DNA of 64,000 nt from Flavobacterium aquicola (GTDB taxonomy: Bacteria; Bacteroidota; Bacteroidia; Flavobacteriales; Flavobacteriaceae): the NCBI RefSeq assembly GCF_003385115.1, contig NZ_QUNI01000002.1, positions 186,001-250,000 on the forward strand, given 5' to 3'. The notes beneath the pieces were generated by a model. That model ran no database searches and was not told the origin of the DNA. It saw only the letters and a list, made by a program, of their open reading frames with translations. Both the position numbers and the translations under genes were made by a program. Every line of letters begins with the position of its first letter. Position 1 is the first letter of the stretch. Positions 27,090 through 35,772 of the stretch are shown here, one piece after another.

Positions 27090-28763
27090 ATGAATAGAAA
27101 GCATTTATTCGTTTTTATATTACTAAGCATAAATCTAATTTCTTTTGGACAAAATCCGAAAGTATATACTCTTGCAGATACCTTAAGAGGAAGCATAACT
27201 CAAGAAAGACAATGGTGGGACGCATTGCGCTATGATATAACTGTAAAACCAGATTATAATAACAAAACAATTCAGGGCAGTAACTCTATAACTTACAAAG
27301 TAATCAAAGGAAAAAACAATACCAAAATGCAGATTGACCTGCAAAATCCTCTGGTTATTGACAGCGTCATACAATCTGGAAAAAAGTTGAGTTTTAAAAA
27401 AGAAGGAAGTGTCTGGTACATAGAAACACCTAAATCTAAAACAGGAACAACTCAAAAAATAGACATTTTTTATCAAGGAAAAGTTCATGAAGCAATAAAT
27501 GCTCCTTGGGACGGAGGATGGATCTGGACCAAAGATGCACAAGGCAATCCATGGATGACTGTAGCCTGCCAGGGACTTGGCGCATCAGTATGGTATCCGT
27601 GTAAGGATCATCAAAGTGACGAACCAAATCAGGGTGCGAGTCTTACTATGATTGTTCCCAATACATTAACAGCTGTTGCAAATGGAAGATTAGAATTCAA
27701 AAAAGATAATAATGACGGAACTGCCACTTACAAATGGGGTGTTGTAAATCCTATCAGCAATTATTGCATTATTCCTTATATAGGCAAATATGTAAACTTT
27801 AAAGAAACTTATGCTGGTGAAAAAGGAAATTTGGACTTAAATTATTGGGTACTTGATTATAACTTGGAAAAAGCCAAAAGCTATATGCCCACAGAAGTGC
27901 ATAATATGTTAAAAGCATTTGAATACTGGATGGGACCATATCCATTTTATGAAGACGGCTATCAGCTGATTGAAACTTCACATACCGGAATGGAGCATCA
28001 AAGTGCTGTTTCATATGGTAACCATTATAAACCTGGATATAGAGATAGAGATCTCTCTGGGACTGGATGGGGAATGAAATGGGATTTTATCATCATTCAC
28101 GAAAGCGGTCATGAATGGTTTGGTAATAATATCACTACAAATGATTTAGCCGATATGTGGGTACATGAAGGATTTACAAATTACAGTGAAACTCTATTTG
28201 TAGATTACATTTTTGGAGAACAAGCTGGAAATGAATACAATGCCGGTACACGAAAAGGAATCGCAAATGACAGACCTATTATTCCTGATTATAATGTTAA
28301 TGCTCAGGGAAGCGGTGACATGTATCCAAAAGGAGGTAATATGCTTCATTCAATACGTCATGGAATCGATACTGATGATTTGTTCCGAAAAGTAATCAGA
28401 GGATTAGGAAAAGATTTTTATCATCAGACAGTTACTTCTAAACAGGTTGAAAATTACGTTTCAAAACAACTTAATTTTAATTATGAAAAGGTATTTGACC
28501 AATATCTTAGAACGACACAGATTCCAAGCTTTGAGTTCTATTTTAATGAAGATAAATCTAAAGTTTTCTATCGCTATACGAACTGTGTAAAGGGATTTAA
28601 TCTGCCTTTAACTTTAAAAAACAGTACTGCAAAAATCAAGATAATACCTTCAGATAGCTGGCAGAATATTTCTTTGACAAAAGACCAGCAATCGTTGTTT
28701 AATGTCGAAGCTATTACTAAAATGTATTATATAAATCCAGTTTCAGTAACAGCCGTAAAATAG
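27090..28763 (+). CDS. M1 family metallopeptidase, secreted
   Basis: 557 residues from ATG 27090 (MNRKHLFVFILLSINLISFGQ, clear signal peptide). A longer reading from TTG 27012 is rejected because that codon is part of the -7 promoter element. The beta-sandwich N-domain covers about 30-220. The catalytic domain has GMEHQSA (variant of GAMEN), His337-Glu338-His341 in IIHESGHEWFGNN and Glu360 in WVHEGFTNYSE, giving the classical HExxH-18-E zinc site. Shorter than ERAP/PepN-type M1 enzymes because it lacks the C-terminal helical domain. First gene of a three-peptidase unit; it should trim N-terminal residues from peptides in the periplasm. Confidence 0.92.
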   Translation: MNRKHLFVFILLSINLISFGQNPKVYTLADTLRGSITQERQWWDALRYDITVKPDYNNKTIQGSNSITYKVIKGKNNTKMQIDLQNPLVIDSVIQSGKKLSFKKEGSVWYIETPKSKTGTTQKIDIFYQGKVHEAINAPWDGGWIWTKDAQGNPWMTVACQGLGASVWYPCKDHQSDEPNQGASLTMIVPNTLTAVANGRLEFKKDNNDGTATYKWGVVNPISNYCIIPYIGKYVNFKETYAGEKGNLDLNYWVLDYNLEKAKSYMPTEVHNMLKAFEYWMGPYPFYEDGYQLIETSHTGMEHQSAVSYGNHYKPGYRDRDLSGTGWGMKWDFIIIHESGHEWFGNNITTNDLADMWVHEGFTNYSETLFVDYIFGEQAGNEYNAGTRKGIANDRPIIPDYNVNAQGSGDMYPKGGNMLHSIRHGIDTDDLFRKVIRGLGKDFYHQTVTSKQVENYVSKQLNFNYEKVFDQYLRTTQIPSFEFYFNEDKSKVFYRYTNCVKGFNLPLTLKNSTAKIKIIPSDSWQNISLTKDQQSLFNVEAITKMYYINPVSVTAVK

Positions 28764-28810
28764 AAATATATCATTTGACTACTATTAATAAATTTACAAT
28801 ATCCTAAAAA

Positions 28811-30958
28811 ATGAAGAAATTAACTCATCTGTTTTTCTGTTTACTGCTTAATCTTTTTTTCATTGGAGCCAGTGCACAGAAAATAAAATGGACCAGCGAC
28901 AATAGTGGCTTCTACAATGCCGAAAAAGGAGAAATCATCAAGTACCAATTGCCAGATTTTAATCGGATAAAAATAATCGGAGCAAACCAGCTTACTCCAG
29001 AAGGAAGTGGAAAATCACTGGATATTAAAGATTTTAAATTCAGCCAAAATGAAAAATTAGTTTTAATCTATACCAATTCTAAAAAAGTATGGAGAGAAGA
29101 GACCAGAGGTGATTATTGGCTTTTCAATAGAGAAACCAATAAACTGCATCAGATAGGAAAAGGCAGACCGGAATCTTCACTGATGTTTGCCAAATTATCG
29201 CCAGACAACAATTCAGTCGCCTATGTGAGTAACCATAATTTGTATGTAGAAGATATTGCTTCGGGAAAAATAACACCTTTGACCACCGACGGAACCGACC
29301 GCTTAATTAACGGAACTTTTGACTGGGCTTATGAAGAAGAATTCAACTGCAGAGACGGTTTTCGCTGGAGTCCGGACGGAAAAAGCATTGCGTTTTGGCA
29401 GATTGATGCTACTAAAATTAAAAACTTCCTGCTAATCAATAATACTGATTCTTTATACTCTTACACCATTCCCATTGAATACCCAAAAGCTGGTGAAGAT
29501 CCTTCGGCCTGTAAAGTTGGCGTAGTTAATATTGCTACACAGCAGACAGCATGGATGGCAGTTCCAGGTGATTCAAAACAGCATTATATCCCGCTTATGC
29601 AGTGGATTCCTGATGGTTCTTCTATAATGATTGAACAGCTGAACCGCAAACAAAACGAAGCAAAACTATTTTTATGCAATCCTAAAAACGGAGAAGTCAA
29701 ACAAATTTATACGGAGAAAAACAATTCATGGGTTGATGTGCAGACAACCCAAAATGAAGGCTGGAAATGGATCAATAACGGAAAAGATTTCCTTTCTCTT
29801 TCAGAAAAAGACGGATGGCGCCACTTATACCGCATTGACAAAACAGGCAAAGAGACTTTAATTACCAAAGGACAGTATGATATAATAAGCCTTGAAGCAA
29901 TCGATGAAAAAACTGGTTTTGCTTATTTCTTAGCTTCTCCCGAAAATGCTACACAACAGTATTTATACAAAACAGCACTTAACGGAAAAGGAAAATTACT
30001 AAAAGTATCTCCTAGCGATGAAATCGGTACTCATGAATATGATTTATCTGCCGATGCAAAATATGCAACCCACAGCTTTTCTAACCATAAAAACCAGCAG
30101 GTATCCGAGTGGGTAAACCTTGCTGACAATAAAATAATCAAAGAAATAAGCAGCAATAAAACTCCAAGTGGCAATGTAGAAATGATTAAGATTACTACTA
30201 GCGACAACATAACTCTTGACGGATGGATCATAAAACCAACTCCATTTGATCCCGCAAAAAAATATCCTGTTATATTTTATGTTTACACTGAACCAGCTGG
30301 TGCAACTGTAAAAGATGCTGCGGGTTATGCCAGCACCTTTTTATACAATGGAGATATTGCAGCTGACGGATATATTCAAATAAGTTTAGACAGCAGAGGG
30401 ACTCCAGTCCCAAAAGGTTCCGAATGGAGAAAATCTATATATCAAAAAATAGGTGTTTTAAATATTAGAGATCAAGCATTGGCAGCTAAAGAAATATTAA
30501 AATGGCCATTTGTAGATGCTGACAGAATTGCCGTTTGGGGATGGAGCGGCGGCGGATCGACAACCTTAAATTTAATGTTCCAATATCCTGAAATTTATAA
30601 GACCGGAATAGCCATTGCATCAGTGCCTAATCAATTATTATACGATAATATCTATCAGGAACGCTACATGGGCTTACCGCAGGAAAACAAAGAACCTTTT
30701 GTAAAAGGCTCACCGATTACTTATGCTAAAAATCTTCAAGGAAACCTATTGCTTGTTCATGGTACCGGAGACGATAATGTGCATTATCAGGGGGCGGAAA
30801 TGCTTATCAACGAATTAATAAAAAACGGGAAATATTTTGAAATGATGAGCTATCCAAATCGTACCCACAGCATTAATGAAGGGGAAGGAACCTCTGAACA
30901 TTTAGCGCAGTTATTCACTAAATATCTGCAAGAACACTGTCCAGGCGGAGGAAGATAA
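28811..30958 (+). CDS. Dipeptidyl peptidase IV (S9B), secreted
   Basis: 715 residues with a signal peptide (LLNLFFIGASAQ). The DPPIV_N propeller contains DWAYEEEFNCRDGFRWSPDG, whose paired Glu residues are the DPP-IV hallmark that binds the free N-terminus. The hydrolase triad is Ser579 in WGWSGGGSTTL, an Asp in HGTGDDNVHYQG and His686 in YPNRTHSIN. It releases X-Pro (and plausibly X-Hyp) dipeptides, which the next gene product could split. 47 bp after the M1 gene. Confidence 0.94.
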   Translation: MKKLTHLFFCLLLNLFFIGASAQKIKWTSDNSGFYNAEKGEIIKYQLPDFNRIKIIGANQLTPEGSGKSLDIKDFKFSQNEKLVLIYTNSKKVWREETRGDYWLFNRETNKLHQIGKGRPESSLMFAKLSPDNNSVAYVSNHNLYVEDIASGKITPLTTDGTDRLINGTFDWAYEEEFNCRDGFRWSPDGKSIAFWQIDATKIKNFLLINNTDSLYSYTIPIEYPKAGEDPSACKVGVVNIATQQTAWMAVPGDSKQHYIPLMQWIPDGSSIMIEQLNRKQNEAKLFLCNPKNGEVKQIYTEKNNSWVDVQTTQNEGWKWINNGKDFLSLSEKDGWRHLYRIDKTGKETLITKGQYDIISLEAIDEKTGFAYFLASPENATQQYLYKTALNGKGKLLKVSPSDEIGTHEYDLSADAKYATHSFSNHKNQQVSEWVNLADNKIIKEISSNKTPSGNVEMIKITTSDNITLDGWIIKPTPFDPAKKYPVIFYVYTEPAGATVKDAAGYASTFLYNGDIAADGYIQISLDSRGTPVPKGSEWRKSIYQKIGVLNIRDQALAAKEILKWPFVDADRIAVWGWSGGGSTTLNLMFQYPEIYKTGIAIASVPNQLLYDNIYQERYMGLPQENKEPFVKGSPITYAKNLQGNLLLVHGTGDDNVHYQGAEMLINELIKNGKYFEMMSYPNRTHSINEGEGTSEHLAQLFTKYLQEHCPGGGR

Positions 30959-30988
30959 TATCATTTTATACACAAATAACATAAAAAA

Positions 30989-32377
30989 ATGTTTAGCAGA
31001 GAAACTTATATCCATAGAAGACAAGTCCTAAAAAAAGCAGTAGGCAGCGGACTTATTATATTTCCGGGTAATGAAGAGGTCGGAATGAATTACAGAGATA
31101 ATATCTATCATTTTAGACAGGACAGCAGTTTTTTGTACTATTCAGGAATTGACCGCCCTTCCCTATTTTTGTTAATTGATGTCGATGCAGATATTGAAAT
31201 ATTATTTGGCGATGATTTAACAATTGAACAGACGGTATGGACCGGACCTCAGGAATCACTGGCTATTTCTGCCGAGAAATCAGGTATTACTGCTGTACAG
31301 CCATTCTCTTTTGCGGAAGCGATAATTAAAAACGCTCTGCAGCAAAAAAAGGCTTTACATTTTCTGCCGCCTTATCGTTCTGCGATAACTTTAAAACTGA
31401 GCAGCTGGCTGGAAATTAATCCATCTTTATTAGCTGCAAATGCGTCAGTTGTTTTATCAAAAGCTATTGTGGCGCAGCGTTCCTATAAGACTAACGAAGA
31501 AGTAGCTGAAATTGAGAAAGCAGTTGACATTACAGCAGCCATGCATCTAAAAGCAATACAAACGGCCCGCCCGGGAATGGCCGAATATGAAGTTGCTGCT
31601 CAGGTAGAAAGTACTGCCACTAGTCTTGGGGGTCATCTTGCCTTTCCAACGATTTTAACCGTAAACGGACAATATTTGCACAATCATGCGGGGGCTAATA
31701 TTCTGCAGGAAGGACAATTGGTTTTGTGCGACAGCGGTGCCGAAAACTGCATGCACTATGCAGGAGATATGACCAGAACTTTTCCTGTTTCATCTACTTT
31801 TACAACCCAGCAGAAAGAAATATACAATATCGTTCTGCAGGCAGAGGAAGCTGCAATAGCAACTCTAAAACCTGGGACTTTATTTAAAAATTCACATCTT
31901 ACAGCCTGTAAAGAAATTTTAACTGGATTAAAATCTCTTGGTTTAGTCAAAGGAGATTTGGACGAAGCTGTAGCAGCAGGTGCTCATACTCTATTCTTTC
32001 AATGCGGTTTAGGACATATGATGGGAATGGATGTGCATGATATGGAAAACATTGGAGAAGAATATATTGGTTATACCGATACTTTAAAAAAGAGCACCGA
32101 ATTTGGACTGAAATCACTGCGTCTTGGAAAAGAACTGGAAGAAGGATTTGTGCTGACAGTAGAACCCGGTATATATTTTATCCCAGAATTAATAGACCAA
32201 TGGCAGGCCGAAAAGAAATACAGCGAATTCATTAATTATGATAAAGTCCAAGCCTACCGAAATTTTGGAGGCATCCGCATCGAAGAAGATTTCTTAATTA
32301 CAAATGATGCCTATAGATTGTTAGGCAAGCCTCTTGCCAAAACTGCTGAAGATATTGAGACGCTGAGAAGCTATTAA
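30989..32377 (+). CDS. M24B Xaa-Pro aminopeptidase/dipeptidase, cytoplasmic
   Basis: 462 residues, aminopeptidase P type. The N-terminal creatinase-like domain covers about 1-165. The C-terminal pita-bread domain has metal ligands in LVLCDSGAENCMHYAGDMTRTF (two Asp), GLGHMMGMDVHD (His), VLTVEPGIYF (Glu) and GGIRIEEDFL (Glu). No signal peptide, in contrast to every other peptidase of the locus, so it should work on imported X-Pro/X-Hyp peptides. Last gene of the unit; a strong terminator follows. Confidence 0.94.
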   Translation: MFSRETYIHRRQVLKKAVGSGLIIFPGNEEVGMNYRDNIYHFRQDSSFLYYSGIDRPSLFLLIDVDADIEILFGDDLTIEQTVWTGPQESLAISAEKSGITAVQPFSFAEAIIKNALQQKKALHFLPPYRSAITLKLSSWLEINPSLLAANASVVLSKAIVAQRSYKTNEEVAEIEKAVDITAAMHLKAIQTARPGMAEYEVAAQVESTATSLGGHLAFPTILTVNGQYLHNHAGANILQEGQLVLCDSGAENCMHYAGDMTRTFPVSSTFTTQQKEIYNIVLQAEEAAIATLKPGTLFKNSHLTACKEILTGLKSLGLVKGDLDEAVAAGAHTLFFQCGLGHMMGMDVHDMENIGEEYIGYTDTLKKSTEFGLKSLRLGKELEEGFVLTVEPGIYFIPELIDQWQAEKKYSEFINYDKVQAYRNFGGIRIEEDFLITNDAYRLLGKPLAKTAEDIETLRSY

Positions 32378-32404
32378 ATGGATTGAAACAAATTTTATTA
32401 TTAT

Positions 32405-32444
32405 AAAAAACAATGGAGCTTTTAATCAAGCTCCATTGTTTTTT
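32405..32444. terminator. Bidirectional terminator between convergent units
   Basis: A perfect 16-bp inverted repeat, AAAAAACAATGGAGCT (32405-32420) with AGCTCCATTGTTTTTT (32429-32444), with an 8-nt loop. It stops the M1-DPP-M24 unit from the left and the GH/DUF6055 unit from the right. Confidence 0.95.
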
Positions 32445-32468
32445 ATATTATTCAGCTAGTGTTATAAT

Positions 32469-33779
32469 TTAAAGAGGTTTTGCATTGACTATATTTACCT
32501 TATAAGGGAAACTTCTATATTCTTCTTTTTCATTGCCAAAAGAATGTTTTTCATGCTCTGTGGGCGCACCGCTGACAACCAGCCATAAAAATTCGGTGTT
32601 TTTTGGCACTGTAAATTCGGCTTTGCCATCATTCTTAAAAACTTTGCTGTACACTCGGTTTCCATCTTTTAATGATGCTACAAAACCGTAACGCCAGCCG
32701 GCTTTTTCTTTTAAAACAGAAGTATAACCATTGGCTCCAGCCAAACCTTTAAAACTCAATTTAACTTTTGTTCCCGCCGTTGGTACGGTAAGTTTAATGC
32801 CATTATAACCATAATCCTGAGGCGAATTAGAGGCATCTATCTGATACCATCCATCTTCGGTCTGGTTCAATTTGGCGGTATGCATATTTCGATACGGTTT
32901 TGCCACATCCTCCACCCTTTTCAAATCCCAAGTGATAAATTTTCGGGAAGCATCAAATATTTCATCATTGAACTGCTCTTGTGAAAAGCTGTTAATTCTT
33001 TTGTAAGTCATCACTACATCTTCTCCCGTCTGAGTCGATCTGCACAGGTTTCCCCAAAATTCTATACCGTGTTTTTGTGACCAGTACTCCAGTACATAAG
33101 GCGAATGGTACATATTTACAGGATGCAGAAAAGCATAATGCGTTCCTTTTAGAAAATCTTTAAGATGGTAATTTTCAAAAGTCATCCATTCAGGATATAC
33201 CTGCCAAAGCATATATTGCGCAGACATTTCCATCACAGGACCATCAGGACCCGTTTTGCTGTCGACTTGGCTCATGTATTGAAACGAATGGCCAATTTCA
33301 TGTGCCAATGCTCCGTACGGAATTTTATTTATTCGGGCAGCAGGAGTCCATAAAACTCCAACTTCTCCTTCTCCGCCGCCAAAAGCTGTGTTTTCATCAC
33401 CACCAAAAACATAAATCAGCAGTTTGTATTTATCACTTACCGAGTAGTGTCCCTTCTGCACTAGCTTTAAATCATTTACATAAAAATTATAAAAGCGCTC
33501 ACATTCGGCGATTGCCTGCTTTGGATCAAAGCGCTTTTTCTCATCAGCATTTAGCATTGGGTCGCTGCCGTATTCTTTGTGCCAAAACATCGCAATATTA
33601 TCCGATTCTATCATACGGCTGTAACTGTAGTCACTGTCCGGAGCATCATAATTATTGTTTTCCGGCACGTACCAGACTTTAGCAGGAATGAATAATTTTT
33701 TTGAAGTTTTTTCCTGAGCATTGCTTACGCCAAAAAATACTAAAAAAATAAGACTGATGCTTTTTATAAAGTTGTTCAT
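32469..33779 (-). CDS. DUF6055-like secreted protein, putative zinc metallopeptidase (paralogue 2)
   Basis: 436 residues with a signal peptide (IFLVFFGVSNAQ), not a lipoprotein, unlike paralogue 1. The central motif is ALAHEIGHSFQYM (HExxH); 19 residues later MEMSAQYMLWQVYPEWM supplies the conserved Glu and the shared SAQYM/CAQYM block. The C-terminal beta-module ends in FLWLVVSGAPTEHEKH, as in paralogue 1. The cysteines of paralogue 1 around the active site are missing. Last gene of the arabinosidase/GH97 unit, just as paralogue 1 is last in the SusCD unit. Function inferred: an endopeptidase or glycopeptidase on Hyp-rich protein. Confidence 0.75.
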   Translation of the reverse strand: MNNFIKSISLIFLVFFGVSNAQEKTSKKLFIPAKVWYVPENNNYDAPDSDYSYSRMIESDNIAMFWHKEYGSDPMLNADEKKRFDPKQAIAECERFYNFYVNDLKLVQKGHYSVSDKYKLLIYVFGGDENTAFGGGEGEVGVLWTPAARINKIPYGALAHEIGHSFQYMSQVDSKTGPDGPVMEMSAQYMLWQVYPEWMTFENYHLKDFLKGTHYAFLHPVNMYHSPYVLEYWSQKHGIEFWGNLCRSTQTGEDVVMTYKRINSFSQEQFNDEIFDASRKFITWDLKRVEDVAKPYRNMHTAKLNQTEDGWYQIDASNSPQDYGYNGIKLTVPTAGTKVKLSFKGLAGANGYTSVLKEKAGWRYGFVASLKDGNRVYSKVFKNDGKAEFTVPKNTEFLWLVVSGAPTEHEKHSFGNEKEEYRSFPYKVNIVNAKPL

Positions 33780-33785
33780 TGCTTA

Positions 33786-35744
33786 TTAGTTTTTTGTAAT
33801 AATTGCTGACCAGCCTCCGCCAGATGCCATTTTTGCAGTTATCTTTGAGTTTTTATCTACTTTCAGCGTATCTATTTTATAGTCCTGTGCGTAGGTATCT
33901 ACATTGCTGCCGTCTGCGTATGCTTCCATCGAAAAAGAACCGTCACCAAGGAAAGAAAGATCTATAGGCAGTTCTCTGGCATCTGAATCTGTCATGCCAC
34001 CAATAAACCATTTATCAGCCTTTTTTCTAGCAACGACAATATAATTTCCAACAGAACCGTGAAGGACTTTGGTCTCGTCCCAGACAGTTGGTATCTGCGT
34101 AATATAATCTACCGTTTCCTGTTCTTTATAATAAATCGAAGGTGACTCACACATCATCTGCAGCGGTGCTTCATACACCACATACATCGCAACCTGATGC
34201 GCACGTGTACCCAAAGTCATTGGACGCGTAAAACTGATGGAAAAATTCTTAGGTTCTTTATTAATCATCGAACCTGGCGTAAAATCCATAGGCCCTGCCG
34301 CCATACGTATAAACGGAATAGTTACTGTATGCTCTGGCGTGATTTCGTCGCTCCATTTGTTATTTTCATTACCTCTTACGCCTTCGTAATTCATAACATT
34401 AGGATACATACGCTCTAACCCTGAAGGCTTGAATGCACCATGAAAATCGACCAGCATCTCAAGTTTGGCACACTCTCTGGCAATCTGCTCATAAGAGTTT
34501 ACCATATACTGATCGTTTCGCTGCATGTAGTCAATTTTGATACCTTTGGCACCCCAGCTTTTGTATGTTTCAAGAATCTGCAGGAGGTTTGCATCCAATG
34601 GTTTCCAAAGTACCCAAAGAATTATCCCAACGCCTTTCTCTTTTCCATAACGAATCAGTTCTTTGACATCGATATCAGGATTAAAGTCCAGAATCTGTGT
34701 AGTCGATTTTGTCCAGCCTTCATCAAGAATCACATATTCGATTTTATTTTTGGAAGCAAAATCAATAAAATACTTGTAGGTTTCTGTGTTTAGACCCGCT
34801 TTAAAGTCAACACCAAAAATATTATTGGCATTGTACCAGTCCCACGCAACTTTTCCTGGTTTTATCCAATCTGTGTTTTTAAGAACATTTGGTTTTGCCA
34901 ATTGATACGCCAGATTGCTTTCTACAAATGTACGGTCATCATCGCTTATCATAAATACACGCCAAGGATAAGCTCTTGCACCAGATGCTTTCGCTATATA
35001 ATCAGCCTCTTTTTTGATGGTCTGCACACGGTCTGAATTTCCGTTTTTATCAACTGCTTCTAAAACATATTTAGGAAAAATGGCGTCCAAAGTTGTGTTT
35101 CCATTCCCTTTTAAGAACAAACCTGGATAATCGATAAGAGCTGTTTCAGTAAATAAAACCTTTGCTTTATCTGTGGTAAAAAGTACTGGAAGGCTGCAAA
35201 AATCCTTTGAAGCAATTTCGGGCAGCGCTTTGTCTATATACAAACGCTCATTATGGGAATACATCGATTCTTCCTGAGGAAACAGTGAACGTGATCCTTT
35301 TGGAAAAGTAAAAGAAACTTTCTCTGAAATCACCTCGCGCTTTGCTTTGGCTTCATCTATGAACTGATAGGCGGCACCGTCGTTGTAAGCACGAAAATTA
35401 AGTTTGTAATTCCCCTGATAGGTAATCGAAAGCTCTGTATATTGGTCTTTTATATCAGAATCTTTATGCGATATTACAGCATGAATATTTTCGGAAACAC
35501 TTTTGATCGTGTGATTTTTAACCTTCGGATTAATTCCAAAATCGGTACTGGCTGAAAAATCCATTCCAGCTTCTGCATTTTCAATGATTAAATTGCCGTT
35601 TAATGAGGCTGACCATGAAATTTTGTCTGAATTATTTATTTTTATCTGAATGCGCCCGTCCGGAGATTTAATCTCATACGTTTGAGCCGAAGCCTGATAC
35701 ATGGACAGCACTAAACCGCATACAATCAATAGTCTTTTTTTCAT
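33786..35744 (-). CDS. GH97 family glycoside hydrolase, probable alpha-galactosidase
   Basis: 652 residues with a signal peptide (SMYQASAQ). GH97_N beta-sandwich (about 25-270), TIM barrel, and C-terminal beta-domain. Asp405 in KGIKIDYMQRND lies where the retaining GH97 alpha-galactosidases have their nucleophile (the inverting SusB-type alpha-glucosidases lack it). Glu454/Glu460 in NYEGVRGNE are candidates for the acid/base. Alpha-galactosidase fits the Ser-O-alpha-galactose of plant extensins. It is 6 bp from the DUF6055 gene and in a unit with GH146-type and GH43 enzymes. Alpha-glucosidase or other specificity is not excluded. Confidence 0.88.
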   Translation of the reverse strand: MKKRLLIVCGLVLSMYQASAQTYEIKSPDGRIQIKINNSDKISWSASLNGNLIIENAEAGMDFSASTDFGINPKVKNHTIKSVSENIHAVISHKDSDIKDQYTELSITYQGNYKLNFRAYNDGAAYQFIDEAKAKREVISEKVSFTFPKGSRSLFPQEESMYSHNERLYIDKALPEIASKDFCSLPVLFTTDKAKVLFTETALIDYPGLFLKGNGNTTLDAIFPKYVLEAVDKNGNSDRVQTIKKEADYIAKASGARAYPWRVFMISDDDRTFVESNLAYQLAKPNVLKNTDWIKPGKVAWDWYNANNIFGVDFKAGLNTETYKYFIDFASKNKIEYVILDEGWTKSTTQILDFNPDIDVKELIRYGKEKGVGIILWVLWKPLDANLLQILETYKSWGAKGIKIDYMQRNDQYMVNSYEQIARECAKLEMLVDFHGAFKPSGLERMYPNVMNYEGVRGNENNKWSDEITPEHTVTIPFIRMAAGPMDFTPGSMINKEPKNFSISFTRPMTLGTRAHQVAMYVVYEAPLQMMCESPSIYYKEQETVDYITQIPTVWDETKVLHGSVGNYIVVARKKADKWFIGGMTDSDARELPIDLSFLGDGSFSMEAYADGSNVDTYAQDYKIDTLKVDKNSKITAKMASGGGWSAIITKN

Positions 35745-35772
35745 CTTTAAATTCTGTTACTTAAACATTATT

